From: JAGVXD01 sp964554415
Lineage (GTDB): Archaea; Nanobdellota; Nanobdellia; Pacearchaeales; GW2011-AR1
NCBI GenBank assembly: GCA_964554415.1
Contig: CAZKON010000001.1
Location: 1-60,586 of the forward strand
Reading direction: 5' to 3'
Length of the DNA: 60,586 nucleotides
The notes under the pieces are model-generated. The model ran no database searches and was not told the origin of the DNA. It was given only the letters and a program-made list of their open reading frames with translations. Of the stretch, positions 17,309 to 26,067 are shown one piece after another. The first letter of the stretch is position 1. The number at the start of each line of letters is the position of its first letter. The translations under genes and the position numbers were made by a program.

Positions 17309-20300
17309 TCACTCATCCTCTTCTTTTTGCGTAGCTTCATACTTAATCGCATGCTCCTCAGCCTCGTTTTCTTCTTCGTCTTCTTTGCTCTGTGCAAAGT
17401 CCTCATCCATAGGCATTACCTCTTCACTTTCACTGATTTCAGCTACATTCAAAACAGTATTAACTGGCGAGCCGGCAGGAGGCGCGGCTGCCAATGCAGA
17501 ATTCTCAGGCCCACTCACAGCGCCTGGATTCAATGTTGCATTTATGTTAAGACTTAGAATTTTAGACACTCCATCATGCATGCTGACTCCATACAAAATG
17601 TTGGCATTCATGATTATTGCATCATTATGTGTGACTACAATATACTGTCCTGCTTTCATGTACTGATTTAGCAATTCTGCAAGGCGTTCAGAGTTTCGCT
17701 TGTCAAGCGCAGCATCAATCTCATCAAAAATATAGAAGTGATAAGGTTTGTACTCCTGAATTGCAAATAAAAGCGACAATGCAATAAGAGTCTGCTCTCC
17801 CCCGCTCAGAGATGTTACATCAAAGTACTTCCCTTTTGCAAGCTTGACAATAATATTGACCCCGCCGGCAAATATATCTTCTTGATTTTCAAGTTCTAGG
17901 AATGCTACACCTTTTGATGAAAGTTTTGAGAAGTTTGAAGAAAATAATGCGTTCATGGCTCGGAATGTTTTCATGAAAGACTTTTTCTTCTTCTGGTCAA
18001 TCACTGCGATAATCTCCAGAATTTGCTGCTTCTCACGCTCAAGGGTCTTAACTTTCTCTTCAACAAGCTCATACTCTTTCTTTACCTCTTCATATACCTC
18101 TAGCGCGCGCATATTGATAGAACCAATCTGTTGTACTGATTCCTGAGACTTCTTTAAGCGTTCTTCAAGCGCGGGTATGCTTCCCTGAATAAGTCCTACA
18201 CCGTCAAACTCAGTTAGCTCCATCTGAATTGCTTCTCTCTCTGCATCAAGTTTAGCCTCGCCAATCTTTAAATAATTAATCTGGTCTTCAACTGCTCGCA
18301 CTTCGTTCTGCATCTCGGAAAGTTCAATGTTTTGTTTCTGAATGTTTCTCTGCAGGTTCTCACGTTCCTCAAAAAGTTTCTTAAAGTGCGCATGCAGTTC
18401 TCTTTCTTGTTTCTCTTTACTTTCCAATAGCTGGTGCTTTTCTTTAAGATTATGAACAAGGTCTTTAATCTGATGTTCAATATCTTCCAAATCTTTCATG
18501 CTTCTCTTGACAATATTTTGCATGCCTTCAAGTTCACGCTCCTTGTAAAGAAGTGTCGTGTCCATATTTCCCTTAGTCCGGGAGGATATTTCTTCAATTT
18601 CCATTATAATATTTTCATATTTTTCCTCAATCTTTGAAACGTCAGTTGTTTTCTCTTCAAGTGCTCTACGTCTCTGCTCAAGTTGCACAATCTCTTCTCT
18701 GATTGACTTTTCTTCATCAATAGACTTTTTGAGGTGTTCATTCTTTTCTTTCATACTCTTGTGTCTGATAAACTCAATATCTGCTGCTGATAGCTTGTCT
18801 TCAGCACTTTTAATTTCACTGGCAAGCAGCTGTTTATAATGCCTTAATTCTTGAAGCCTTGTATGTGCTTGTAGAATCTCTGCTTCTGCATGTTCAATTT
18901 TATCTTTAGAGTCTTGTGTGACATGAGATATATGGCTCTGCGTGATTGTACTCTGGCAGAGTGGACAGGTATCTAAACTCACTACATCGTGTATAATTTT
19001 CTCAGCTCTTGTTTTTTCAGCTTCTGAAACTGATATTTGTTTTTCATGAAGAAGTTCTTCTTTGCCTGCCTGTTCTAGCAATTTTTTGTGTGCTGCAAGA
19101 AATTGCCTGCTGGTAAGAGCTGCCTGTGCGCAGTCGGCTTCGGTTGCGTATACCAAAGTTTTAGCATAATCCTCAAGCTGTTTTAGCACTGCTTCAGAGG
19201 CTATCGTTGTGCGGTGCAGTTGCCTTTCTTTGTCTCTGATTCTTTCATGCAATGCCGCAAGTTCAGTCTTAAAAGTCAGAACTCTTTTTCTTTCATCCTC
19301 AAGAACACTAAGCTCCTCTTTCTTTTTCTTAAGTTCCTCTGCCTTCTGAGCCATCATAGGTGATTCTGTTTTCAGTTCTTTAATCTCTTTCTCAAGTGCA
19401 GGAATAGATTTCTCTACTTCATACATACGGCGCGCAAGTTCAGTCTTTTTGTTCTCATAGTTCTCGCGCCTTACTTTCAACCCTTCAAGTTCAGCTTTTA
19501 GATTTGCAATATGAGTTCTTATTGTTTCCTGCTCTAAGCCAGTGGCTTGCTGAATATGCTTGCCAATTTGATTAATCTGTTTTGTCTGCTTTTCAAGTTC
19601 TTTCTGAACTTTCTCAATTGATACTTTAATCTTCTCTTTTTGTTCACTCTTTTCAGCAATTGTTTTATTAATTAATCCTATTTCTTTGCTCTTATCCCCG
19701 GATTTCTTTGTTAGGATAGATGCCTTGCATTTTTTAACCATAAACTCAAGTTCTTTAAATCTAAGAGCCTGGCTTCTTTCACGCTCAAGATTCTTAAGAA
19801 ATGCACCTCGCTCCCGCAGAATAGCAGATATTTCTTTGAGCTTTTCTTCTGTTTTCTCAAGTTCACGCAAAGATTTTTCTTTCCTTGATTCGTAAATTGA
19901 GATGCCTGCTACTTCTTCAATAATCTTTCTTCTGTCTTCAGAAGGCATTTTAACAATGGATTGAATCTGCCCCTGCAAAATAAGATTGAATCCATATGGG
20001 TCAATTCCTGCCTGTGCAATCATCTCTATAACCTCAATGCGTGTTTTTGTCTCATTGTTAATCTTGTAGACACCCTGGCCATTATAACGGACAATGCGCT
20101 TCAAAGATACTTCATCAGAATCTATGGAAAATGTTCTGTTTTTGTTGTCAAATATAATCTCGACCATCGCTTCGCGCGCAGGTTTTATATATTTCGAACC
20201 CATAAACAATAAATTCCGAGCTTTTGCAGCCCGCATGGACTTTATAGATAATCTCCCAAGCGCAAAGCAGAGTCCATCTGCCACATTAGATTTTCCGCTC

Positions 20301-20404
20301 CCATTCGGTCCAAGAACAACAGATATCCCTTTGTCAAAATTAAGCTCGGTTCTTCTGGCAAAACTCTTGAACCCATGCATCACCATCCTCTTAATATAAG
20401 TCAT
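17309..20404 (-). CDS. smc: SMC-type chromosome ATPase with a Rad50-like zinc hook
   Basis: 1031 residues. N-terminal head: GFKSFARRTELNFDKGI, Walker A GPNGSGKS (about 33), then SMC-type features (NLILQGQIQSIVKM, RRKIIEEVAGI). Long coiled coils run from ~165 to ~470 and ~490 to ~800. C-terminal head: signature LSGGEQTLIALSLLFAIQEY (about 865), Walker B/D-loop FDEIDAALD, then VVTHNDAIIMNA. The apex has CPLC at residues 480-483 and no room for the usual ~120-residue SMC hinge; the protein is about 140 residues shorter than standard SMC. CPLC at the coil apex is the Rad50 zinc-hook arrangement. The C-terminus ends in a very acidic tail. It is expected to act in chromosome organisation or repair. 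Confidence 0.88.
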   Translation of the reverse strand: MTYIKRMVMHGFKSFARRTELNFDKGISVVLGPNGSGKSNVADGLCFALGRLSIKSMRAAKARNLLFMGSKYIKPAREAMVEIIFDNKNRTFSIDSDEVSLKRIVRYNGQGVYKINNETKTRIEVIEMIAQAGIDPYGFNLILQGQIQSIVKMPSEDRRKIIEEVAGISIYESRKEKSLRELEKTEEKLKEISAILRERGAFLKNLERERSQALRFKELEFMVKKCKASILTKKSGDKSKEIGLINKTIAEKSEQKEKIKVSIEKVQKELEKQTKQINQIGKHIQQATGLEQETIRTHIANLKAELEGLKVRRENYENKKTELARRMYEVEKSIPALEKEIKELKTESPMMAQKAEELKKKKEELSVLEDERKRVLTFKTELAALHERIRDKERQLHRTTIASEAVLKQLEDYAKTLVYATEADCAQAALTSRQFLAAHKKLLEQAGKEELLHEKQISVSEAEKTRAEKIIHDVVSLDTCPLCQSTITQSHISHVTQDSKDKIEHAEAEILQAHTRLQELRHYKQLLASEIKSAEDKLSAADIEFIRHKSMKEKNEHLKKSIDEEKSIREEIVQLEQRRRALEEKTTDVSKIEEKYENIIMEIEEISSRTKGNMDTTLLYKERELEGMQNIVKRSMKDLEDIEHQIKDLVHNLKEKHQLLESKEKQERELHAHFKKLFEERENLQRNIQKQNIELSEMQNEVRAVEDQINYLKIGEAKLDAEREAIQMELTEFDGVGLIQGSIPALEERLKKSQESVQQIGSINMRALEVYEEVKKEYELVEEKVKTLEREKQQILEIIAVIDQKKKKSFMKTFRAMNALFSSNFSKLSSKGVAFLELENQEDIFAGGVNIIVKLAKGKYFDVTSLSGGEQTLIALSLLFAIQEYKPYHFYIFDEIDAALDKRNSERLAELLNQYMKAGQYIVVTHNDAIIMNANILYGVSMHDGVSKILSLNINATLNPGAVSGPENSALAAAPPAGSPVNTVLNVAEISESEEVMPMDEDFAQSKEDEEENEAEEHAIKYEATQKEEDE

Positions 20405-20462
20405 GCTCTCAAGAAGTCTGGCGAGCTATTTAAGGATTCCTGCGATTGTGTGTTTTTTTCTC

Positions 20463-22127
20463 TTAACGCTTTGTGGAATGAGTGCCTTTAAGAAAATGCT
20501 GATGTATCCATAGCTTAAGTAGTCGTTCAGAAGGCATACGGCTCTCAATAAGTGTGCCTTGTGGAAGCAATTTGCGAGCAGTTTCCTGATAAGGTGCATA
20601 ACCGCTACAGATGAGAATCCCCAATTGTGGATTTTTCTGTTGCATACTATGCGCAACATCCAGATATCCTGCGGTTGGATGAATAATGAGTATATCGTAG
20701 TCTTTTGCATAGAGTGTTGCAATATCTTCAAATTCTTTTCTACTACGAACGTACTCTATCGAGCATCTAAGCTCGTTTTCTTCCCGAGTAAGGTATCGAT
20801 AATCTTCCCCACTATAATCGACAAGTAACACTCTTGTTCCTGAAGGAGGAAAATAGCTTTCGAGGCGCCGTATCTGGAAACCATTCCGGCTGAATTCTAT
20901 CTTTGCTATTGTTTCATCATTCCCCCATGAGAAACCTAAATCATAGTTCATTCTTCCCCCTATCTCAAGTACACGCCGTAAACCAAACTGTGTACCTGTT
21001 GCTTTAGTTGTTAATGGAAGATCCTCCATGAACACTGTTTTCTTTGCAAGAGATTCAGGCAAGGGTTTTCCTCTATTTCGTATTTTCAGTGATAACGTGC
21101 TAGATACTTCGCCTTCGAGAAAAAGTGTATCTACTTCGACTCTTTTCTCTCCTATGGTTCCTTGATATGCTTCAGCTGCATTAGATAATAAAATGCGGAG
21201 GCTTTCTCTAAATTTTCCTGAAATGAAGTATCTGTCCGGATCAGAATGTTTTGAATCTCCTCGGTCAAGTGTAAATCTCACGTCCGGATATAATTGCTCA
21301 ATTCGCCCGACCTCACGATTAAATAGTTGAGAGATATTCATCGTGCCGTCTCCTTGAGAAGCATCCAAGAGCGAGACCAATCTGGAGAGCATGAGTGTCA
21401 TAGCGCGATGTGCTTCTTGAGTATCATCTTGAATATGTCTGGAAAGCTCATCAGTTGCAATCGCCCATTGTCCCTTATAATCGTGAACTCGAGAGTAAGA
21501 TTCTCCTGCATCGGCTCCATAAAGTGAAGGAACTTGAGTTAATGTGAGGATGCGTTCGCGTAAGCCCTGTGATGAAGGAAGAGCTTCTGCAAGATAGGCT
21601 CTTAATGCAAAGAGATCAGGTCTTAGCGCGTCAATCTCACTATGAATCTGTGGAACCTGATTGAGTGAAAGCTCTTCATCAATAATTGCTTCTAAAGCAC
21701 GTTGTTCACGTTGTGTGGGAAAATTATTGTGTACGATGAATTCAACTTTTGCGCGCACTCTCTCAGGAGCTGTGAGGAGCTCATCCTTGGGAATATAGAG
21801 CAGTCCCAGCTCTTGTTCTTCAATAGCTTTGCGTGCTTTGTCGGATAATGTCCCGCTTAACAACGCCAGACGTGTTTCGGGATAGTTTGAAAGAATATGT
21901 GCAATTAACCTATTCCCATGTTCTCCTCTATTCAAGTGCAAATCAATGAGTGCAAGATCATAGGGTTTTTTTTCAAGTGCACTTTTTGCCCAGTTAAAAT
22001 TATTTACACTCGTAACCTTAAGTTCAGACGAATTTAGCGCTTGAGCAAGTAAAGCTTGCCAGTTCTCCTGATTTTCCAGATGGAGAACAGAATAAATATT
22101 TATCGTTTCTTCAATAGTAGAGTTCAT
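20463..22127 (-). CDS. Hybrid receiver - histidine-kinase-like - degenerate receiver protein
   Basis: 554 residues. Residues 1-135 form a receiver domain: Asp62 in LALIDLHLN, SGT after the fourth strand, and the conserved Lys in YIPKDEL. A helical middle contains HDYKGQW, an H-box-like motif. Residues ~290-420 form an HATPase-type ATP-binding domain (N box LLSNAAEAY, G-box region TKATGTQFGL). The C-terminal ~125 residues look like a second receiver (TRVLLVDYSGED..., then YDILIIHP), but the phospho-acceptor Asp is replaced by His-Pro. No membrane segment, so a soluble sensor/signal integrator is likely. The partner is unknown and no response regulator is adjacent. Confidence 0.75.
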   Translation of the reverse strand: MNSTIEETINIYSVLHLENQENWQALLAQALNSSELKVTSVNNFNWAKSALEKKPYDLALIDLHLNRGEHGNRLIAHILSNYPETRLALLSGTLSDKARKAIEEQELGLLYIPKDELLTAPERVRAKVEFIVHNNFPTQREQRALEAIIDEELSLNQVPQIHSEIDALRPDLFALRAYLAEALPSSQGLRERILTLTQVPSLYGADAGESYSRVHDYKGQWAIATDELSRHIQDDTQEAHRAMTLMLSRLVSLLDASQGDGTMNISQLFNREVGRIEQLYPDVRFTLDRGDSKHSDPDRYFISGKFRESLRILLSNAAEAYQGTIGEKRVEVDTLFLEGEVSSTLSLKIRNRGKPLPESLAKKTVFMEDLPLTTKATGTQFGLRRVLEIGGRMNYDLGFSWGNDETIAKIEFSRNGFQIRRLESYFPPSGTRVLLVDYSGEDYRYLTREENELRCSIEYVRSRKEFEDIATLYAKDYDILIIHPTAGYLDVAHSMQQKNPQLGILICSGYAPYQETARKLLPQGTLIESRMPSERLLKLWIHQHFLKGTHSTKR

Positions 22128-22219
22128 CTTCTTTCTGCATTCATTATTTATATGTTCTTATATTTTTTGATATTCGGGAGCTACTAAAAGTTAATAAAAA
22201 ATAAAAATAAAGTATAAGC

Positions 22220-23455
22220 TTAGTAGTAGCTTTCTCCGAGTTCTTCAGACTTCTGCGGTTTGCGTGTTAATAATACAACTAACACGACAATCAAGACTAC
22301 AAAGATAATCGCCAGAACAACAGTTAAAACAACAGTTGTATTAGTTGCTTTGCCGGTTGTGCCTGCGATACCCGTGCTCTTGCCTTCAACATTCAGTGTA
22401 AAGCTTTCTTTCTTTACGAGATTCCCTTCAGAATACACGCTGACAGTGAATGGGTACGTACCTGCCTTTGCGGCAGTTGCACGTATTTTCACAGCTTTGC
22501 TGGTACCGGCAGGAATTGCTGCGAATGGTTCATCGGCTTCTACAGTAACTCCTGTAGGGGTGTCAGCAACCAATTCGTAGACTCGTACATTTCGCCCTGA
22601 GTTAACTAACGTTAGGCTATATTCTGCGTCTTCGCTGATCGCTGTACTTCTGCTTGTAGCAGAAGCGACAACGATGCTATTTCCGCTAGCACCAACGACA
22701 GCAACCTTTTTGCTTAGTTTAGTCGAGGAATCATCGCTGTAAGCTTCGATTTCGACAGCATAAACACCAGCAGGAGTGCTTGCAGGAATGTTCAAATTCA
22801 TGCGGCGCTCGCTTGCGTCCTCTTTGTCTGGGTTACTCTGATCAACCGGTGCAAGGTCGCCGAAGTAAGCTTGTCTTTCCAGACCCAAAGCGGGAACTGA
22901 AACCTTGACAAACGTATCTTCAGAGAAGTGGCGACCGCGGTTCTTTAGTACAATATCCATAGCGAGAATTTCGCCGGCTTGTACGCTAGAGTCCATTGCG
23001 ACATTGAGAACCTGTACAATGTATGATTCCCTCTGTGCACCAATGGCAATTTTGCGGAACGCTACCTCACCACGAGCGCGGTTTTCAATCGTAACATCGA
23101 GCTGCATTGGCTCGTTTTGTTCGATATTAAATGGTATCTGCACGTTGATGACACGACTGTAGGTTTGACCTGCAATCACATCAAAACGCTCAGAGACTGC
23201 GTCGTAGTCTTTTCCACCGGAGATTTCTGCTTTCACTCTAACGTCTGATGCATTATCCACTGCTGTAAAAGTTACGCGTACCGGGATTGTTTGCCCAGCA
23301 AACGCTGCAACGCTGACACTACTGCCTGACAGAACGTCAACGCCGTTTACTTCTACAATAAAGGGTTGTGCAACAAATGCGCTTACACTGCCTGTCACAA
23401 GGACAAGCAGAGAAAGTACCGCAATAAGTGAGACCAATATATGTTTAAATTCCAT
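22220..23455 (-). CDS. Secreted/anchored surface protein with Ig-like (NEW3/CARDB-type) domains
   Basis: 411 residues. N-terminal signal peptide (ILVSLIAVLSLLVLVTGSVSA). The body is beta-rich with repeated pattern such as VQIPFNIEQNEPMQLDVTIENR, AGEILAMDIVLKNRG and EYSLTLVNSGRN, typical of CARDB/alpha-galactosidase NEW3-like surface domains. A C-terminal membrane helix (VVLTVVLAIIFVVLIVVLVV) and a short RKPQKSEELGESYY tail anchor it. No catalytic residues are seen. Probably cell envelope or appendage. The promoter region upstream carries TTTAAATT and TATATAAAC boxes. Confidence 0.8.
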   Translation of the reverse strand: MEFKHILVSLIAVLSLLVLVTGSVSAFVAQPFIVEVNGVDVLSGSSVSVAAFAGQTIPVRVTFTAVDNASDVRVKAEISGGKDYDAVSERFDVIAGQTYSRVINVQIPFNIEQNEPMQLDVTIENRARGEVAFRKIAIGAQRESYIVQVLNVAMDSSVQAGEILAMDIVLKNRGRHFSEDTFVKVSVPALGLERQAYFGDLAPVDQSNPDKEDASERRMNLNIPASTPAGVYAVEIEAYSDDSSTKLSKKVAVVGASGNSIVVASATSRSTAISEDAEYSLTLVNSGRNVRVYELVADTPTGVTVEADEPFAAIPAGTSKAVKIRATAAKAGTYPFTVSVYSEGNLVKKESFTLNVEGKSTGIAGTTGKATNTTVVLTVVLAIIFVVLIVVLVVLLTRKPQKSEELGESYY

Positions 23456-23558
23456 GGTTGAGGTTTAAATTTAGTTAAATGTATTATTATTTATCTATAT
23501 ATAAACTTTATGGTAATAACATATTAGCAACCATTATGTAGTAACAAAAGCTTATATA

Positions 23559-23590
23559 GTGGTATACGCATAAATACCAAAATATACCAC
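23559..23590. promoter_or_regulatory. Inverted repeat overlapping the start of the RHH gene (operator candidate)
   Basis: GTGGTATA (23559-23566) and TATACCAC (23583-23590) are perfect inverse complements; the second ends one base before the ATG at 23592. A further ATACC lies between them. The TATA box (CTTATATAG) at 23551-23559 abuts the left arm, so a protein bound here would block transcription initiation. Confidence 0.6.
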
Positions 23591-23591
23591 A

Positions 23592-23792
23592 ATGGAAAAA
23601 GACATAACAACGATAAAAATAACAAAAGAAACAAAGTCTCGCCTGGATAATTTTCGAATGTACAAACGTGAAACTTATGAGGAGATTATGCGAAAAGTGC
23701 TTGAAATACTGAATCTATGCCGCTCTGCTCCTGAGCGCGCACGCAATTATCTTATTGATTTAGACAAACAGCGTAAGACAAAAAAGCCATAA
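23592..23792 (+). CDS. Small ribbon-helix-helix-type protein
   Basis: 66 residues. A beta strand (TTIKITKETKSRLDNF) followed by two helices (KRETYEEIMRKVLEILNL) fits the ribbon-helix-helix fold of small repressors or antitoxins, as does the conserved ETYEEIMRK-type second helix. No toxin gene follows; the next gene is convergent. It is likely self-regulating through the palindrome at its start. Family assignment is from pattern only. Confidence 0.75.
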   Translation: MEKDITTIKITKETKSRLDNFRMYKRETYEEIMRKVLEILNLCRSAPERARNYLIDLDKQRKTKKP

Positions 23793-23797
23793 AGAAC

Positions 23798-24583
23798 TTA
23801 CAACTTCTGTGCCAATTTCATTCCTTCAACGCTATCATCAACCATTGTCGGGCTTTCATTAATGATACGAATATTTTTATCCTTGGGCAAATTTCTAAGT
23901 AATTCCTGCCAAGCTTTCTTCTCAGTGGGAATGTGATGCTTTTCACCCTTATCGCTATACACAATACCTGAAAAATGCACGTGCCACTCTTTTTGTGAAA
24001 ATCCCTGCTCAATTTCTTTATAGTCTACTTTCTTCTCCCGAGCGAGGATATGCGCAAAGTCAATGCAGAACGAGCAGCCTGTTTCCCTTACTAACCTGCT
24101 AATCTCTTCCACGCTTCCAAAGACATTCACTTTTCCCATGGTTTCAGGAGCAATCTGAATTTTCCATTTGTTCTTCTTAATTTCTTGTAAGAGCTCAAGT
24201 ACACCTTGCTTAATCGTCTGATACGTCTGCTCCCTTTTCTCCTCTGTATCTCCTGTATCAGTATAGTAGCCTGGATGGAAGACAACAATCTTCGCGCCGA
24301 GCAACTCGCCGATTTCGCAGCATTGCAGAATCCTTCTCTTTGTTGCCTCGCGCTTTGCTCTTTCCGCGGAATTGAGATTTACGAAATATTGAGCATGAAT
24401 ACTTAATTCTATTCCAAGCTCTTGTGCTTTCTCTCTAATGACTGTGCATTCAGTAGGTTTAATATACGCACTGTGGGTGAACGCAATTTCACATGCTCGC
24501 AGACCTAACTTATGATACTGCTCTAAGACCTGCACTGCTGTTTTGACAGGACCGAGGCCTGCGGGACCGAAGATGATTGGCAT
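23798..24583 (-). CDS. nfo: Endonuclease IV / AP endonuclease family 2 (TIM barrel)
   Basis: 261 residues. Metal-binding residues of the endonuclease IV family are in order: SIHAQYFVNL, FHPGYY, APETMGK, CIDFAH, HVHFSG and INESP. The opening IIFGPAGLG and the barrel spacing match. The family cuts 5' to abasic sites in base-excision repair. Length is slightly below the bacterial enzyme (~285). Single gene, convergent with the RHH gene (5-bp gap). Confidence 0.88.
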   Translation of the reverse strand: MPIIFGPAGLGPVKTAVQVLEQYHKLGLRACEIAFTHSAYIKPTECTVIREKAQELGIELSIHAQYFVNLNSAERAKREATKRRILQCCEIGELLGAKIVVFHPGYYTDTGDTEEKREQTYQTIKQGVLELLQEIKKNKWKIQIAPETMGKVNVFGSVEEISRLVRETGCSFCIDFAHILAREKKVDYKEIEQGFSQKEWHVHFSGIVYSDKGEKHHIPTEKKAWQELLRNLPKDKNIRIINESPTMVDDSVEGMKLAQKL

Positions 24584-24613
24584 GTACGGAGAAGAGGGAG
24601 AGAGTTAATAAAA

Positions 24614-24888
24614 CTAATGTTCTTTTCTATTTGAGAGAGCGTTGAGATTTTGTTCCATTCTACAAAGTTCATTAAGAACGTACTCTACAGAAAACTCGCC
24701 CCAACTAAAAATAACTGCGTTTTGCTTGTCGCAAATAAATCTCGGTATCCAAGCATTCGACTCAAGTTCTAAAAAATTCATCTCAAAAATCTCATGTTCA
24801 CGATTTCCCACTTCTTGAATAGATATGTATCTTCTCTTAAGTCCCTCATAAAGAGAGACATACATTTGAAAATCTCGTACAGTCCCCA
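24614..24888 (-). CDS. Unrecognised small protein
   Basis: 91 residues if translated from the ATG at 24888 (MGTVRDFQMYVSLYEGL). The same frame extends to 25018, but that extension overlaps the cysteine-rich gene on the other strand, and a TATA-like TTTTTAAAC at about 24910-24918 fits the shorter form. Sequence is mixed alpha/beta (EIFEMNFLELESNAWIPRFI) with no recognised motif. Coding reality moderate. Confidence 0.45.
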
Positions 24889-24949
24889 TGTCTCTCTGCT
24901 TTTTACCTTGTTTAAAAATGTTTGTACGAAAGGTTCCGTTAACTCTAAA

Positions 24950-25186
24950 GTGATTACCTTTTTTCTTCCAGAACAAAGAAATAATCCCCTTGACTCTTGT
25001 GATAAGTGCGTTCATCAAGACTATTGCAGACCTTGCAGAAGTTATACCTTCAACTTAGGAAAAGATGGAGTCGCTCCGCAATCTTGCCCCGCAGTTAGAG
25101 ATTATCAACATTTTCTTTCCCAAGGGATTGATTCTTCCTCATCTTTACAACAAGCATTAAGGCATAATCTGAAAGGCAGATTATAA
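24950..25186 (+). CDS. Small cysteine-rich (zinc-binding-like) protein, GTG start
   Basis: About 78 residues. Cysteines follow CDKCVHQDYCRPC (CxxC-x5-CxxC) with a further Cys at SCPAV, a plausible zinc site, then a polar helix. The frame stays open upstream to an ATG at 24794, but that part reads like antisense of the opposite gene. The GTG at 24950 lies ~30 bp after TTTAAAAAT (24911-24919), a palindromic TATA that could serve both this gene and the divergent one. No family recognised. Confidence 0.5.
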   Translation: MITFFLPEQRNNPLDSCDKCVHQDYCRPCRSYTFNLGKDGVAPQSCPAVRDYQHFLSQGIDSSSSLQQALRHNLKGRL

Positions 25187-25215
25187 CTTTTCAACTACCC
25201 TCATCGAAAGATTTA

Positions 25216-25239
25216 TATACAAATTACCACATTTGTATA
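25216..25239. promoter_or_regulatory. Perfect 9-bp palindrome at the toxin-antitoxin start (operator candidate)
   Basis: TATACAAAT (25216-25224) pairs with ATTTGTATA (25231-25239) around TACCAC. It overlaps the TATA box (TTTATATA, 25212-25219) and ends two bases before the ATG at 25241, as expected for autoregulation by the antitoxin. Confidence 0.65.
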
Positions 25240-25240
25240 C

Positions 25241-25540
25241 ATGGAAGAAACAGTCTCGGTACGTATAAGCAAAGAAGAACTGAATGCTCTTGATACATTG
25301 TCAGAGCAAGAGCGCTTAAAGCGTTCTGTTCTCTTGCGTGAAGTTCTGCGGCTGGGTATCCAGCAGAAACGGCTTGAATACGCTCTCGCGATATATCAAA
25401 AAAGAGGGGCTACCGCGTGGAAAGCTGCGCGTATGGCTAACATTCCATTGACAAAATTTCTAGACTTGCTTGTAGAACGAGGAGTAGATTTTAATTATAC
25501 TAGAGAAGATTTTCTTGAAGATGCAAAAGAATTCGCATGA
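25241..25540 (+). CDS. Antitoxin, UPF0175 family
   Basis: 99 residues. The N-terminus is a ribbon-helix-helix-like segment (VSVRISKEELNALDTLSEQ, SVLLREVLRLGI). The second half has the UPF0175 pattern: AIYQKRGATAWKAARMANIPLTKFLDLLVERGVDFNY. UPF0175 proteins are antitoxins for DUF3368 PIN toxins, and such a gene follows with a 4-bp ATGA overlap. Palindromic operator directly upstream. Confidence 0.85.
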   Translation: MEETVSVRISKEELNALDTLSEQERLKRSVLLREVLRLGIQQKRLEYALAIYQKRGATAWKAARMANIPLTKFLDLLVERGVDFNYTREDFLEDAKEFA

Positions 25541-26067
25541 TTTGCAATGCCTCCCCCCTCATTATCTTTGGAAGGCTGAACAAACTTAGTCTTTTAAGAG
25601 AAGTCCTAGGCAAAATAATCATTACAGAAGAAGTTTATAGAGAGGTTGTCCATGAAGGTAAAAGAATAGCTGCTCCAGACTCTTTTTTAGTTGAAGAGTT
25701 TTTATCAAGAGGATATATCACTGCAATTGTTCTCACGGAAAAGGGCAGGAAAAAATCTGCTGAGATTGCAATGATGCATGCTCACATAGATTTGGGAGAA
25801 GCTGCAACGATTGCATTGGCTTTGCAAGAAGGACAAAAAGAAGTTTTGCTTGATGACCATGATGCACGAAAAGCAGCGATTCTTTATGGTTTAATCCCAC
25901 GTGGCTCAATGTGGATCATTCTTAAAGCATTTCATAAAGGTCTTGTGACAGAGTTTGAAGCAAAAGACCTTCTTACGCAGATGATAGAAAGCGATTTTAG
26001 AATAAGTGCAAGAATAATGAATGATTTTTTCTTGCTCCTAGAAAAGATAAAACGGCGAAAAACTTAA
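25537..26067 (+). CDS. PIN-like toxin, DUF3368 family
   Basis: 176 residues. Opens with CNASPLIIFGRL, the usual DUF3368 form in which the first PIN Asp is Asn. Further acidic residues: EVYREVVHEG, DLGEAATIALAL and LLDDHDARKAA, then the GLVTEFEAKDLLTQM tail. PIN toxins are metal-dependent RNases. It is translationally coupled to the UPF0175 antitoxin. Intact by length. Confidence 0.85.
   Translation: MICNASPLIIFGRLNKLSLLREVLGKIIITEEVYREVVHEGKRIAAPDSFLVEEFLSRGYITAIVLTEKGRKKSAEIAMMHAHIDLGEAATIALALQEGQKEVLLDDHDARKAAILYGLIPRGSMWIILKAFHKGLVTEFEAKDLLTQMIESDFRISARIMNDFFLLLEKIKRRKT

Noticed and set aside
24794..25018. Upstream extensions of both frames in the overlap
   Set aside because: Each is antisense of the other; the shared TATA and shorter starts explain the region better.
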